From positions 1 to 10,859 of the forward strand of contig JAJRPW010000125.1 of the NCBI GenBank assembly GCA_024280585.1: a stretch of 10,859 bases of DNA, given 5' to 3'. How positions within the stretch are numbered: the stretch's first letter is position 1; each line of letters opens with the position of its first letter. This document shows, piece by piece, positions 1-7,191 of this stretch. Position numbers and translations under genes: made by a program. Source of the stretch: Alphaproteobacteria bacterium. Its GTDB lineage: Bacteria; Pseudomonadota; Alphaproteobacteria; Rickettsiales; UBA6187. The notes beneath the pieces were generated by a model. It saw nothing but the letters and a program-made list of their open reading frames with translations. It made no database searches and was not told the DNA's origin.

Positions 1-923
1 ATGTCCATGCTGGTGATGTTTTGGCGCGTATTCCAAAAGAATCCTCTAAAACTCGTGATATTACAGGTGGTTTGCCGCGTGTTGCTGAATTATTTGAAGC
101 GCGTAAACCAAAAGACCATGCTGTTATCTGTGACATAGATGGTATGATTGAGTTTGGAAAAGACTATAAATCCAAACGTCGTATTATAATCAAACCTAAA
201 GATGAGGCGGCGGATTCGGTGGAATATCTAATTCCTAAAGGCAAGCATATCACTGTTAATGAAGGTGATTTTGTACGCAAAGGTGATTTGATTATGGATG
301 GTAATCCGGTTCCTCATGACATATTGCGTGTGATGGGAGTTGAGGCTTTAGCTGAATATATGGTCAATGAAGTTCAGTCGGTTTATCGCCTGCAAGGTGT
401 AAAAATTGACGATAAACATCCTGAAGTTATAATCCGCCAGATGCTACAAAAAGTGGAGATTACTAATTCCGGCGAAACTACTTTCCTAATTGGCGAAACT
501 GTTGATCGTGAGGAGCTAGAAGAAATGAATGCAAAAGCTGAAAAAGAAGGCTATAAACCAGCGACTGCCATACCGGTGTTGCAAGGTATAACTAAAGCCA
601 GCTTGCAAACACATTCATTTATTTCCGCGGCCTCATTCCAGGAAACTACCAGGGTTCTTACCGAGGCGTCAATTGCCGGTAAAATTGATAAGCTGCGTGG
701 TTTGAAAGAAAACGTAATTGTCGGCAGGCTGATTCCAGCTGGAACCGGTTTCTATATGAACACAGTTAAGAAGATTGCTAAAAAACGTGATCATGAAATT
801 GATCTGGCAAATCAAGCCAGAAGAATTGCAACTGACGCAGAAAACAGCGATGTTGAAGCTAGCAATATCGATACAAATACTGATGATGCTACCGACAGTG
901 CCGGAGCTGAGGCTATTGGCTAA
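1..923 (+). CDS. rpoC: RNA polymerase subunit beta' (3' part, start outside window)
   Basis: This is the C-terminal 306 codons of the beta' subunit of DNA-dependent RNA polymerase, read in frame from base 3, so the gene continues off the left edge; the TTG at 21 is an internal leucine codon, not a start. The conserved block TRDITGGLPRVAELFEARKP lies near the beginning, and the late conserved region (ITKASLQTHSFISAASFQ, then ETTRVLTEASIAGKIDKLRG and LKENVIVGRLIPAGTG) lies at about 588-750. These are hallmark sequences of the beta' C-terminus, which contributes to the clamp and jaw parts of the enzyme. The protein ends in a variable Asp/Thr/Ala-rich acidic tail, as is usual in Proteobacteria. 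The stop TAA at 921-923 is followed by a strong terminator, so this is the last gene of its operon. The str-operon genes (rpsL, rpsG, fusA) that often follow rpoC are absent; ruvA follows instead. Confidence 0.98.
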   Translation, partial: VHAGDVLARIPKESSKTRDITGGLPRVAELFEARKPKDHAVICDIDGMIEFGKDYKSKRRIIIKPKDEAADSVEYLIPKGKHITVNEGDFVRKGDLIMDGNPVPHDILRVMGVEALAEYMVNEVQSVYRLQGVKIDDKHPEVIIRQMLQKVEITNSGETTFLIGETVDREELEEMNAKAEKEGYKPATAIPVLQGITKASLQTHSFISAASFQETTRVLTEASIAGKIDKLRGLKENVIVGRLIPAGTGFYMNTVKKIAKKRDHEIDLANQARRIATDAENSDVEASNIDTNTDDATDSAGAEAIG

Positions 924-945
924 AGCCTGCGTAGAAGATTATTTT

Positions 946-981
946 AAAACCCCTTATTTGTTTACAAGTAAGGGGTTTTTT
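946..981 (+). terminator. Rho-independent terminator of the rpoC operon
   Basis: Arms at 946-960 and 965-979 form a 15-bp stem with one G-U wobble (957 with 968) and a four-base TTTA loop. The stem base is AAAACCCC pairing with GGGGTTTT. The 3' arm runs directly into a T-tract at 976-981, followed by one G and more T. It begins 22 bases after the rpoC stop codon and is oriented to end + strand transcription. This is a textbook intrinsic terminator. It also means that ruvA needs its own promoter in the following 80 bases. Confidence 0.93.
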
Positions 982-1065
982 GTTTTTAGTAACCTTGCTT
1001 TAGCAAATAAAACAAAGTACTTTTAAAATAATTAAGGTCATATTGAAAAACTATAGAGGTGACAA
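982..1065 (+). promoter_or_regulatory. ruvA upstream region: ribosome binding site and probable promoter
   Basis: Because the rpoC terminator closes the upstream operon, a promoter for the ruvA run is expected here. The segment is AT-rich. The best -10-like hexamer is TAAAAT at 1024-1029 (5 of 6 to TATAAT), but no convincing -35 sits 16-18 bases upstream of it. A TTGCTT at 995-1000 is 17 bases from TACTTT at 1018-1023, an equally weak pair. The exact promoter is therefore unresolved. The ribosome binding site is clear: AGAGGTGA at 1055-1062, with the GG six bases before the ATG at 1066. Confidence 0.45.
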
Positions 1066-1677
1066 ATGATAGGAAAATTGAAAGGAATAATCGACACGAT
1101 TGATATAAATTCCGTAATATTAGACGTGGGCGGTGTTGGTTATGAAGTGTTTTGCTCGGCGAATACTATGTCCGCTCTGCCCGGCAAGGGTGAAGCTGCT
1201 ACACTGTTTATCGAAACTCACGTACGTGAGGATCATATTAATCTTTACGGTTTTTCCGATATTTCCGAGAAAAATGCTTATAAAATTATCACTAAAGTCT
1301 CCGGCGTTGGCACAAAAGTAGCATTGGCAATATTATCAGTTTTGAATCATGCACAATTATCTACAGCGATTGCGGCGCAAGATCAATCTGCTTTTAAGGT
1401 GGTTTCAGGAGTGGGGCCAAAACTTGCAGCGCGTATAATAACCGAGCTGCAAGATAAATTTGCCTTAAACGCTATAAATGAACAACTTTCTGCGGCAACG
1501 CTCAATAATACCGGTGCCGCCAATAGTAATATTTCCGATGCAATTTCCGCGCTGGTTAACTTAGGTTATAGCCGAACTGATGCTTATAATGCGGTGAATA
1601 AAATCTCGGCGCAAAATGATAATATTCAAATTGATGATTTAATAAGACAAGGATTGCGGGAGCTTGGAGTTAAATGA
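1066..1677 (+). CDS. ruvA: Holliday junction branch migration protein RuvA
   Basis: RuvA binds four-way DNA junctions as a tetramer and loads the RuvB motor for branch migration in recombinational repair. The 203-residue length is normal. Domain I (1-62) starts MIGKLKGII and includes the acidic-pin residues E55 and D56 in VREDHINLYGF, at the same numbers as in E. coli. Domain II carries two helix-hairpin-helix motifs: VSGVGTKVALAIL (about 78-90) and VVSGVGPKLAARII (about 112-125). A variable linker (about 135-155) leads to domain III, with SDAISALVNLGYSRTDAYNA at 157-176, which contacts RuvB. AGAGGTGA at 1055-1062 supports the ATG at 1066. The TGA stop overlaps the ruvB ATG (ATGA, 1674-1677), indicating coupled translation. 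ruvC, often just upstream, is not here; rpoC occupies that place. Confidence 0.97.
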   Translation: MIGKLKGIIDTIDINSVILDVGGVGYEVFCSANTMSALPGKGEAATLFIETHVREDHINLYGFSDISEKNAYKIITKVSGVGTKVALAILSVLNHAQLSTAIAAQDQSAFKVVSGVGPKLAARIITELQDKFALNAINEQLSAATLNNTGAANSNISDAISALVNLGYSRTDAYNAVNKISAQNDNIQIDDLIRQGLRELGVK

Positions 1678-2705
1678 ACCAGGAGCGTATAATTCACGGA
1701 CAAAAACAAGAGGAAGACTTAGCAGAACAGACTATGCGCCCGTCTTTATTTGACGATTTTATCGGGCAAAAACAAGCCAAAGCCAACTTACAAATATTTA
1801 TTGATGCTGCTAAAACGCGCGAGGAAGCGCTGGATCATGTCTTGCTATATGGCCCACCGGGACTGGGGAAAACTACTATATCACAAATAATTTCGCGCGA
1901 ATTGGGTGTTGGTATAAAATCCACATCAGGGCCATTATTATCGAAAGCAGGAGATTTGGCGGCGATCCTGACTAATCTGCAAGAAAAAGATGTGCTTTTT
2001 ATTGATGAAATTCATCGACTTAACCCGATTATCGAAGAGGTTTTATATCCGGCGATGGAGGATTTCACCCTTGATTTAATTATCGGTGAAGGGCCGGCAG
2101 CACGGACTGTTAAGATAGATTTGCCGCAATTTACGCTTATAGGGGCGACAACAAGATTAGGGCTTATTTCCAACCCGTTGCGCGATCGTTTTGGCATTCC
2201 AACAAGGCTGAATTTCTATACAGTCCCTGAATTACAAGCGGTTATCAACCGCGGTGCAAAAATATTAAATGTGGAAATCAGCACTGACGGCGCACATGAA
2301 ATTGCCCGGCGTTCACGCGGAACACCGCGTATTGCCTTGCGTTTATTAAGACGTGTGCGTGATTTTGCGTCGGTTTCAGGACAGCCGATTGATAAGCCCC
2401 TGGCAGATCATTCATTACAAAGACTCGAAGTAGATAATGCGGGTTTGGATAGCGCAGACAGGCGTTATTTAAAATTTATCGCGGAAAAATATGATGGCGG
2501 CCCGGTTGGCGTTGAGACAATTGCAGCCGGACTTTCCGAGCAACGCGATGCGATTGAAGAGACTATCGAGCCATATTTGTTACAGCAAGGGTTTATCCAG
2601 AGAACACCGCGCGGCCGTATGTTAACAACCCATGCATTCGCGCATATTGGCATTAAACCTGTACGCCAGGAAATCAAACAGTTGGATGCGCTCGAAAATG
2701 TCTGA
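1674..2705 (+). CDS. ruvB: Holliday junction branch migration helicase RuvB
   Basis: RuvB is the hexameric AAA+ ATPase that pumps DNA through the RuvA-bound Holliday junction. The 343 residues match the family length. Visible motifs are the N-terminal RPSLFDDFIGQ (about 22-32), Walker A GPPGLGKT (60-67), Walker B DEIH (111-114), sensor 1 GATTR (157-161), the NPLRDRFG arginine-finger stretch (167-174) and sensor 2 RGTPRIALRLLRR (215-227). The C-terminal winged-helix DNA-binding domain ends with EPYLLQQGFIQRTPRGR (299-315). All catalytic motifs are intact. A GGAG at 1666-1669 inside the ruvA 3' end is the ribosome binding site. The end of the gene overlaps the start of ybgC by 8 bases. Expression is probably coupled to ruvA; no LexA-type operator was recognised upstream of ruvA, though an alphaproteobacterial SOS box might be missed by eye. 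Confidence 0.98.
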   Translation: MNQERIIHGQKQEEDLAEQTMRPSLFDDFIGQKQAKANLQIFIDAAKTREEALDHVLLYGPPGLGKTTISQIISRELGVGIKSTSGPLLSKAGDLAAILTNLQEKDVLFIDEIHRLNPIIEEVLYPAMEDFTLDLIIGEGPAARTVKIDLPQFTLIGATTRLGLISNPLRDRFGIPTRLNFYTVPELQAVINRGAKILNVEISTDGAHEIARRSRGTPRIALRLLRRVRDFASVSGQPIDKPLADHSLQRLEVDNAGLDSADRRYLKFIAEKYDGGPVGVETIAAGLSEQRDAIEETIEPYLLQQGFIQRTPRGRMLTTHAFAHIGIKPVRQEIKQLDALENV

Positions 2706-3087
2706 TCATACCTGCCAATTCAGAGTTTATTATGAAGATACCGATGCGGGCGGCGTGGTTTATTACGCAAATTATTTGAAATATGCCGAGCGAGCGCGCA
2801 CTGAATATTTACGTGATGCTGGGATTAACCAATCGGTTCTGACAAAAAATGAGGGCATTTTATTTGTAGTAAAAAACGTTGCGATGGAGCTGCTAAAGCC
2901 AGCACGTCTTGATGATTTACTAAAAATCAGGACAAAAACCATAAAAATATCCGGTGCCAGCATTAAAATGCAGCAGAAAATTTATTGCGAAGATATAAAA
3001 ATAACTAATATAAATGTACAGATAGTTTGCGTTGGCACGAATATGAAGCCGAAAAAAATACCAAGTGAGATTAGGGGTGAATTATGA
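2698..3087 (+). CDS. ybgC: YbgC-type acyl-CoA thioesterase (hotdog fold)
   Basis: This 129-residue protein belongs to the YbgC/4-hydroxybenzoyl-CoA thioesterase family of hotdog-fold enzymes, which hydrolyse acyl-CoA thioesters in the cytoplasm and are linked to phospholipid metabolism and the Tol-Pal envelope system. The signature YYEDTDAGGVVYYANYLKYA at 11-30 includes the probable catalytic aspartate D16; ERARTEYLR follows. The histidine that many members have in VVYHANY is tyrosine here, which also occurs in other family members as far as I know. The frame is open from 2632, but the family N-terminus and length fit the ATG at 2698, which gives MSDHTCQFRVYYEDTDAGG. There is no clear ribosome binding site, so translation probably depends on coupling to ruvB. 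In Alphaproteobacteria ybgC usually leads into tolQRAB after ruvCAB; here a lapA-like gene follows with an ATGA overlap. Confidence 0.93.
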   Translation: MSDHTCQFRVYYEDTDAGGVVYYANYLKYAERARTEYLRDAGINQSVLTKNEGILFVVKNVAMELLKPARLDDLLKIRTKTIKISGASIKMQQKIYCEDIKITNINVQIVCVGTNMKPKKIPSEIRGEL

Positions 3088-3422
3088 TAAAATATACTTT
3101 TTTATTCGCCCTGGCCATCGCATCCGTGGTGTTTGCTCTCAATAATAGCGTCTCCATTTCTATAAATTTATATCCCATGCCTTATGAGGTGAATATGCCT
3201 TTGTTTGTTGCGATATTTACAAGTTTTCTGTCAGCTGTTATAATGTCCAGTATCATTAACGCGTCTGGCAAAATAAAACTATCCTACACTATAAAAAAGC
3301 AAAAACAGCGCATAAATGCTCTGGAAAATGAGATTACTATATTGAAAATAAAAGAAAATATTAATGAAACACTCCCTGCGACAAATTTAATACATGCCAC
3401 TTCTAGTTCGAAGCAGGGCTAG
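3084..3422 (+). CDS. LapA-like (DUF1049) two-helix inner membrane protein
   Basis: This 112-residue protein has the layout of the LapA/DUF1049 family. A first transmembrane segment (about 3-19) is followed by a short polar stretch with the typical NNSVSISINLYPMPYEVNMPL pattern (20-40). A second transmembrane segment (about 38-59) leads to a cytoplasmic coiled coil (about 68-92, KKQKQRINALENEITILK). In enterobacteria LapA works with LapB in controlling LPS synthesis; I infer only the family, not that function. The start is ATG 3084 with AGGGGTGA at 3073-3080, overlapping the ybgC stop (ATGA). A lapA-like gene just before trpF is a common alphaproteobacterial arrangement, normally with ihfB upstream. 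Here ihfB is 6 kb away on the other strand, so this gene marks a rearrangement junction. Confidence 0.82.
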   Translation: MIKYTFLFALAIASVVFALNNSVSISINLYPMPYEVNMPLFVAIFTSFLSAVIMSSIINASGKIKLSYTIKKQKQRINALENEITILKIKENINETLPATNLIHATSSSKQG

Positions 3423-3518
3423 GAGTGCAAGGCGAGGAGAATTTTAGCCTATATTTTATAGGTGAATTTGACGAGTCCATAGCACGACAACGCACTGCAA
3501 AGAAATAGAAGTAGTATT
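3423..3518. repeat. lapA-trpF gap with small palindromic element
   Basis: The 96-base gap contains a central palindrome, CCTATA (3448-3453), TTT, TATAGG (3457-3462), extendable by one G-U pair, flanked by short inverted ends AGTGC (3424-3428) and GCACT (3492-3496). A reading frame from GTG at 3425 to TAG at 3506-3508 runs open through the whole element (27 codons). It contains no tryptophan codon and no T-tract follows the hairpin, so it does not look like a trp attenuator or leader peptide. The structure resembles small dispersed palindromic repeats found in some Alphaproteobacteria, but only one clear copy is present in this window, so its repetitive nature is inference. Confidence 0.4.
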
Positions 3519-4151
3519 ATGAAAATCAAAGCTAAAATATGTGGTTTAACGACAAAAGATGCTGTAGATAGCGCTGTAGAAAACGGCGCTGAATTTCTTG
3601 GTTTCGTGTTTTTTCCGCCATCACCGAGAAATATTACCGCTAAAAAAGCTGCTGAACTTACCGCTGACATTCCCAATAACACAAAGAAAGTTGGTGTGTT
3701 TGTTGATCCAACCGATGATGAGCTGGAGTGTGTATTAAAAGATTTTAAGCTCGATTACATACAATGTCATGGATCCGAGTCTAAAGAGCAAATTTATGAA
3801 TTGCGCGTAAAATACGGACTGCCTATAATAAAAGCAATTGCGGTTCGCTGCAGCGATGATGTAGCAAAAGGCAAGCAATACGCCAACGTGGCTGATATGT
3901 TGCTATTTGACGCAAAAGTCCCCTCTTCTCCTTTGCCTGGGGGGAATGGCCTGGCATTTGACTGGACATTGTTAAAAAATCGTAACTTTGAAGTTCCATG
4001 GTTTTTATCTGGCGGAATTAATATCCAAAATGTAACTAAAGCCATGGCAATAAGCGGCGCGAAGATGATAGATATTTCCTCTAGCTTAGAGAGCGAACCT
4101 GGTGTAAAAGATCCAGAACTAATTAAAGAATTTTTGAGTAAAATTAAATGA
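3519..4151 (+). CDS. trpF: Phosphoribosylanthranilate isomerase
   Basis: TrpF catalyses the Amadori rearrangement of N-(5'-phosphoribosyl)anthranilate to CdRP, the third step of tryptophan synthesis from chorismate. The 210-residue length is normal for a monofunctional (beta-alpha)8 barrel. The N-terminal KICGLTTKDA contains the catalytic cysteine C8. FVFFPPSPRNIT (29-40) is a family signature. The probable general-acid aspartate is D131 in LLFDAK. GGNGLAFDW (141-149) corresponds to the usual GGTGxxFDW, and the phosphate-binding strands are LSGGI (163-167) and DISSSLESEPGVKD (185-198). Only a weak ribosome binding site, AGAAGTAG at 3507-3514, precedes the ATG. The stop overlaps the trpB start by four bases, so trpF and trpB are coupled. 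trpC, trpD and trpE are not here, as is usual for the alphaproteobacterial trpFBA cluster. Confidence 0.97.
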   Translation: MKIKAKICGLTTKDAVDSAVENGAEFLGFVFFPPSPRNITAKKAAELTADIPNNTKKVGVFVDPTDDELECVLKDFKLDYIQCHGSESKEQIYELRVKYGLPIIKAIAVRCSDDVAKGKQYANVADMLLFDAKVPSSPLPGGNGLAFDWTLLKNRNFEVPWFLSGGINIQNVTKAMAISGAKMIDISSSLESEPGVKDPELIKEFLSKIK

Positions 4152-5353
4152 GCAAACAAAAATATAACCAACCGGATAAGCAAGGCCATTTTGGTAAATT
4201 CGGCGGCAGATATGTCCCCGAAACCCTGATGCCATTGATTTTAGAGGTCGAAGAAGAATATAAAAAAGCGCGCAAAGACCCAAAATTCCAGGCAGAAATT
4301 GACTATTATCTGGAGCATTATGTTGGCCGCCCTAGCCCATTATATTTTGCCCAAAGCCTGACGGAACACCTTGGTGGCGCGAAAATATATTTCAAACGTG
4401 ACGAATTAAACCACACCGGCGCACATAAGATAAACCATTGTATTGGCCAGATATTATTGGCAAAACGCATGGGGCGCACCCGTATTATCGCCGAAACCGG
4501 CGCCGGACAACATGGGGTAGCAACCGCCACAGTGTGTGCATTATTTAACATTCCATGCGTTATTTATATGGGCGCGAAGGATATTCAGCGACAAAAACCC
4601 AATGTCTTCCGTATGAAATTGCTTGGGGCGAAAGTAGTGTCGGTGGATGCCGGATCTGGAACCCTAAAAGATACGATGAACGAGGCTTTGCGCGACTGGG
4701 TAAGCAATATAGAAGATACTTATTATCTAATTGGAACAGCCGCCGGCCCGCATCCATTCCCGATGATGGTGCGTGATTTTCAGTCAATTATCGGCCGTGA
4801 AGCCAAAAAACAAATCCTCAAAGCAGAAGGACGTTTGCCGGATGTTTTGGTCGCATGTATCGGCGGTGGGTCGAACGCTTTAGGCTTATTTACCGAATTT
4901 TTAAATGACGAAAATGTTGAAAAAATTGCAGTTGAAGCGGCAGGAAAAGGTTTAAATACCAACGAGCATGCCGCATCAATAAACCGCGGAAGCCTAGGCG
5001 TTTTGCACGGAAATGCCTCATATTACCTGCAAGATGACGATGGCCAGATCAAAGATGCGCATTCGATTTCAGCCGGGCTTGATTATCCGGGAATAGGCCC
5101 GGAACACGCGCTTTTGCATGATTCAGGCCAGGTGAAATATGTCGCAGCAACCGATGATGAAGCGCTCGCAGCATTCCAGCTTTGCGCCAAAAAAGAGGGG
5201 ATAATTCCAGCGCTTGAACCGGCTCACGCACTGGCTCATGTGATAAAAATTGCACCGAAAATGCCTGAAAACAAAGTGATTATCATGAATTTATGTGGCC
5301 GTGGAGATAAGGATATTTTTACCGTGGCAGATGCTTTGGGGATGAAAATATAA
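4148..5353 (+). CDS. trpB: Tryptophan synthase beta subunit
   Basis: TrpB is the PLP-dependent subunit that condenses indole with L-serine to make tryptophan in the alpha2beta2 complex. The 401 residues match the TrpB1 type. GKFGGRYVPETLMPLI is at 16-31. The PLP-binding lysine is K94 in LNHTGAHKINHC (87-98). The catalytic glutamate is E116 in AETGAGQHG (115-123). The PLP phosphate loop GGGSN is at 239-243, and HAxSINRGSLGVLHG and SISAGLDYPGIGPEHA follow as expected. The C-terminal NLCGRGDKD, which contacts the PLP ring, is intact. The gene starts within the trpF stop (ATGA) and its TAA stop shares one base with the trpA ATG. It is more GC-rich by eye than the flanking AsmA gene, as expected for a strongly conserved protein. 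No truncation or frameshift is seen. Confidence 0.99.
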   Translation: MSKQKYNQPDKQGHFGKFGGRYVPETLMPLILEVEEEYKKARKDPKFQAEIDYYLEHYVGRPSPLYFAQSLTEHLGGAKIYFKRDELNHTGAHKINHCIGQILLAKRMGRTRIIAETGAGQHGVATATVCALFNIPCVIYMGAKDIQRQKPNVFRMKLLGAKVVSVDAGSGTLKDTMNEALRDWVSNIEDTYYLIGTAAGPHPFPMMVRDFQSIIGREAKKQILKAEGRLPDVLVACIGGGSNALGLFTEFLNDENVEKIAVEAAGKGLNTNEHAASINRGSLGVLHGNASYYLQDDDGQIKDAHSISAGLDYPGIGPEHALLHDSGQVKYVAATDDEALAAFQLCAKKEGIIPALEPAHALAHVIKIAPKMPENKVIIMNLCGRGDKDIFTVADALGMKI

Positions 5354-6120
5354 TGAGCAGACTCGACAAAAAATTTGAATCCTTGAAAGAGCAAGGCAAA
5401 GCTGCACTTGTTACATATGTGATGGCTTTCGACCCTAATTATACTGATTCCTGCACAATTTTACAAGGATTGCCGGCAGCTGGAGCGGACATAATTGAGC
5501 TTGGCATGCCGTTTTCGGATCCAATGGCCGATGGCCCAACCATCCAAAAAGCGGCGATAAGAGCACTAAAAGCCGGCTCAAAAATGGATAAAACCCTACA
5601 AATGGTAGCGCAATTCCGAGAAAATAACGACCACACACCCGTCATACTAATGGGGTATTACAACCCTATTTGTCATTACGGAGTCGATGAATTCGTCAAA
5701 AATGCCAGCGAATCCGGGGTAGATGGTTTGCTAATCGTAGATTTGCCGATAGAAGAAGATGATGAATTATTTGCCAGCACAAAAAAAGTCAACATGGCAC
5801 TGATAAAATTAATCACGCCAACAACTGATGAAGCGCGGCTCAAAAAAATTCTTGAAAAAGCCAGTGGATTTTTGTATTATGTAGCGGTAGCAGGGGTTAC
5901 AGGCACAAAATCGGCAAGTTATGATTCAATTGAATCCGCCGTTGCCAGGATAAAAAAACATACTAATATCCCTGTGGCTGTTGGTTTTGGCATAAAAACT
6001 GCCACTGACGTAGCACAAGTTGGAAAACATGCCGATGCTGTCGTTGTTGGCTCCAGTATCGTCGATAAAGTGGTTGATGGGAAGGTTCTGGAGTTCGTCG
6101 CGGAACTTTCCGGGAAGTAA
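5353..6120 (+). CDS. trpA: Tryptophan synthase alpha subunit
   Basis: TrpA cleaves indole-3-glycerol phosphate to indole and glyceraldehyde 3-phosphate; the indole is channelled to TrpB. The catalytic residues E49 and D60 lie in IIELGMPFSDPMADGPTIQ (47-65), at the same numbers as in the Salmonella enzyme. The loop GVTGTKSA and the phosphate-binding VAVGFGIKT and VVVGSSIVD are all present. The protein has 255 residues, about a dozen fewer than the usual 265-270, with the shortfall mainly toward the C-terminus. The ATG at 5353 shares its A with the trpB stop (TAATG), and GGGG at 5338-5341 is a possible ribosome binding site. A second in-frame TAA follows the stop directly (6118-6123). accD and folC, common next genes in Alphaproteobacteria, are absent; a desaturase follows 75 bases later. 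Confidence 0.97.
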   Translation: MSRLDKKFESLKEQGKAALVTYVMAFDPNYTDSCTILQGLPAAGADIIELGMPFSDPMADGPTIQKAAIRALKAGSKMDKTLQMVAQFRENNDHTPVILMGYYNPICHYGVDEFVKNASESGVDGLLIVDLPIEEDDELFASTKKVNMALIKLITPTTDEARLKKILEKASGFLYYVAVAGVTGTKSASYDSIESAVARIKKHTNIPVAVGFGIKTATDVAQVGKHADAVVVGSSIVDKVVDGKVLEFVAELSGK

Positions 6121-6195
6121 TAAGTGATTTAAAACTTGGATTTAAGCCTATAGTAAGTTAGAGTTCACCGTGCATAAAGTAAAAAAGGATACCAC
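6121..6195 (+). promoter_or_regulatory. trpA-desaturase spacer with ribosome binding site and a weak promoter candidate
   Basis: This 75-base spacer has no T-tract hairpin, so trp transcripts may read through into the desaturase gene. A -10-like TATAGT lies at 6149-6154, with only a poor -35 (TGATTT, 6125-6130, 18-base spacer). An independent desaturase promoter is therefore possible but not shown. The ribosome binding site AAGGAT (6185-6190) is well placed, 5 bases before the ATG at 6196. Confidence 0.35.
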
Positions 6196-7191
6196 ATGAC
6201 ACAAAATCTAGATGAACTGGTTGAGCCTTACAAAAAGCCAGACACAAAAAGTGCTATAATTCAAATACTTAACACTTCCGCCGCCCTTGCTACATTATGT
6301 TATTTGATGTATGTGACGGTCGAAATTTCTTACGCTTTGACCCTGCTTCTCTCGATTCCCGCAGGCGCGTTGATCGTTCGTTTTTTCATTATACAGCATG
6401 ATTGTGGACATGGTTCTTTTACAAAAAGCAAAAAAATGAATGATTTTATTGGCCGAGCTGTAAGTGTATTAACACTAACGCCTTATTATCAATGGGCAAA
6501 AGAGCATGACCGCCATCACGCAACCTCTGGCAATCTGAACTTCAGAGGTGTTGGCGATGTCACAACTTTGACTGTTAAGGAGTATCAAAATAGCTCCGTT
6601 TTACAAAAATTCTGGTATCGTATATACCGTCACCCACTATTTTTATTCACTGCCGGCGCGGTTATACATTTTGTTTTTAAGCAACGCCTACCGCTTTACA
6701 AACCAAAACGCTTAAAATCATGGATTAGCGTAATGGGAAATAATTTATATATTGCAGTGGTTTACATATCATTATCTAATATTTTAGGATTGGAGTTATT
6801 TTTAAAATTATATATTCCGATGATGTTTGTTGCCGCCTCACTTGGAACCTGGATATTTTATTGCCAGCATCAATTTGAAGATACATACTGGGAAAAAGCT
6901 GATAATTGGAGTTACCAGGATGCAGCTATTAAAGGCTCTGCGTATTATGATTTACCGCGGATTGCCCACTGGTTTTCCGGCAATATTGGTTATCACCACA
7001 TTCACCATCTTTCCAGCAAAATCCCTAATTACAAACTGCCTGCATGTTTTGAAGAAAATGAAGTTTTACAAACCGCATCACATCGCTATAAATTTTGGGA
7101 AAGTTTAAAATGCGCCAATGTAGCTCTTTGGGATGAAAAAAAGAAGAAAATGGTTGCATTTAGAGACCTTTCTGTAGCTAACAGTATCTGA
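6196..7191 (+). CDS. Membrane fatty acid desaturase (delta-12/omega-6-like)
   Basis: This 331-residue integral membrane protein has the three histidine boxes of the di-iron fatty acid desaturase family: HDCGH (68-72), HDRHH (104-108) and HHIHH (267-271), all intact. Further family features are FYCQHQFEDTYW (221-232) before the third box and several hydrophobic spans (about 24-40, 45-66, 147-161, 183-199 and 204-222). The short HDCGH first box and the CQHQFED motif fit the delta-12/omega-6 branch, which introduces double bases-type unsaturation, that is a second cis bond, into membrane acyl chains using oxygen and an electron donor such as ferredoxin. The substrate and position cannot be fixed from sequence. 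The start is ATG 6196 with AAGGAT upstream. Its stop TGA overlaps the first base of a long inverted repeat. It follows trpA, an unusual neighbour; a function in membrane fluidity is inferred. Confidence 0.88.
   Translation: MTQNLDELVEPYKKPDTKSAIIQILNTSAALATLCYLMYVTVEISYALTLLLSIPAGALIVRFFIIQHDCGHGSFTKSKKMNDFIGRAVSVLTLTPYYQWAKEHDRHHATSGNLNFRGVGDVTTLTVKEYQNSSVLQKFWYRIYRHPLFLFTAGAVIHFVFKQRLPLYKPKRLKSWISVMGNNLYIAVVYISLSNILGLELFLKLYIPMMFVAASLGTWIFYCQHQFEDTYWEKADNWSYQDAAIKGSAYYDLPRIAHWFSGNIGYHHIHHLSSKIPNYKLPACFEENEVLQTASHRYKFWESLKCANVALWDEKKKKMVAFRDLSVANSI

Noticed and set aside
775..1026. Open + strand frame across the rpoC end and its terminator
   Set aside because: It overlaps the conserved rpoC frame and runs through the terminator hairpin, so it is not a gene.
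2632..2697. Longer ybgC start at 2632 giving a 22-residue N-terminal extension
   Set aside because: The extra residues lie inside ruvB, do not resemble the family, and the ATG at 2698 gives the normal length and N-terminus.
3423..3518. Possible trp leader peptide and attenuator before trpF
   Set aside because: The short open frame has no tryptophan codon, and the hairpin is not followed by a T-tract or an alternative pairing arm.
3794..4189. Long antisense open frame opposite trpF and the trpB start
   Set aside because: It is a shadow of a strongly conserved coding region, with no recognisable motif and no ribosome binding site of note.
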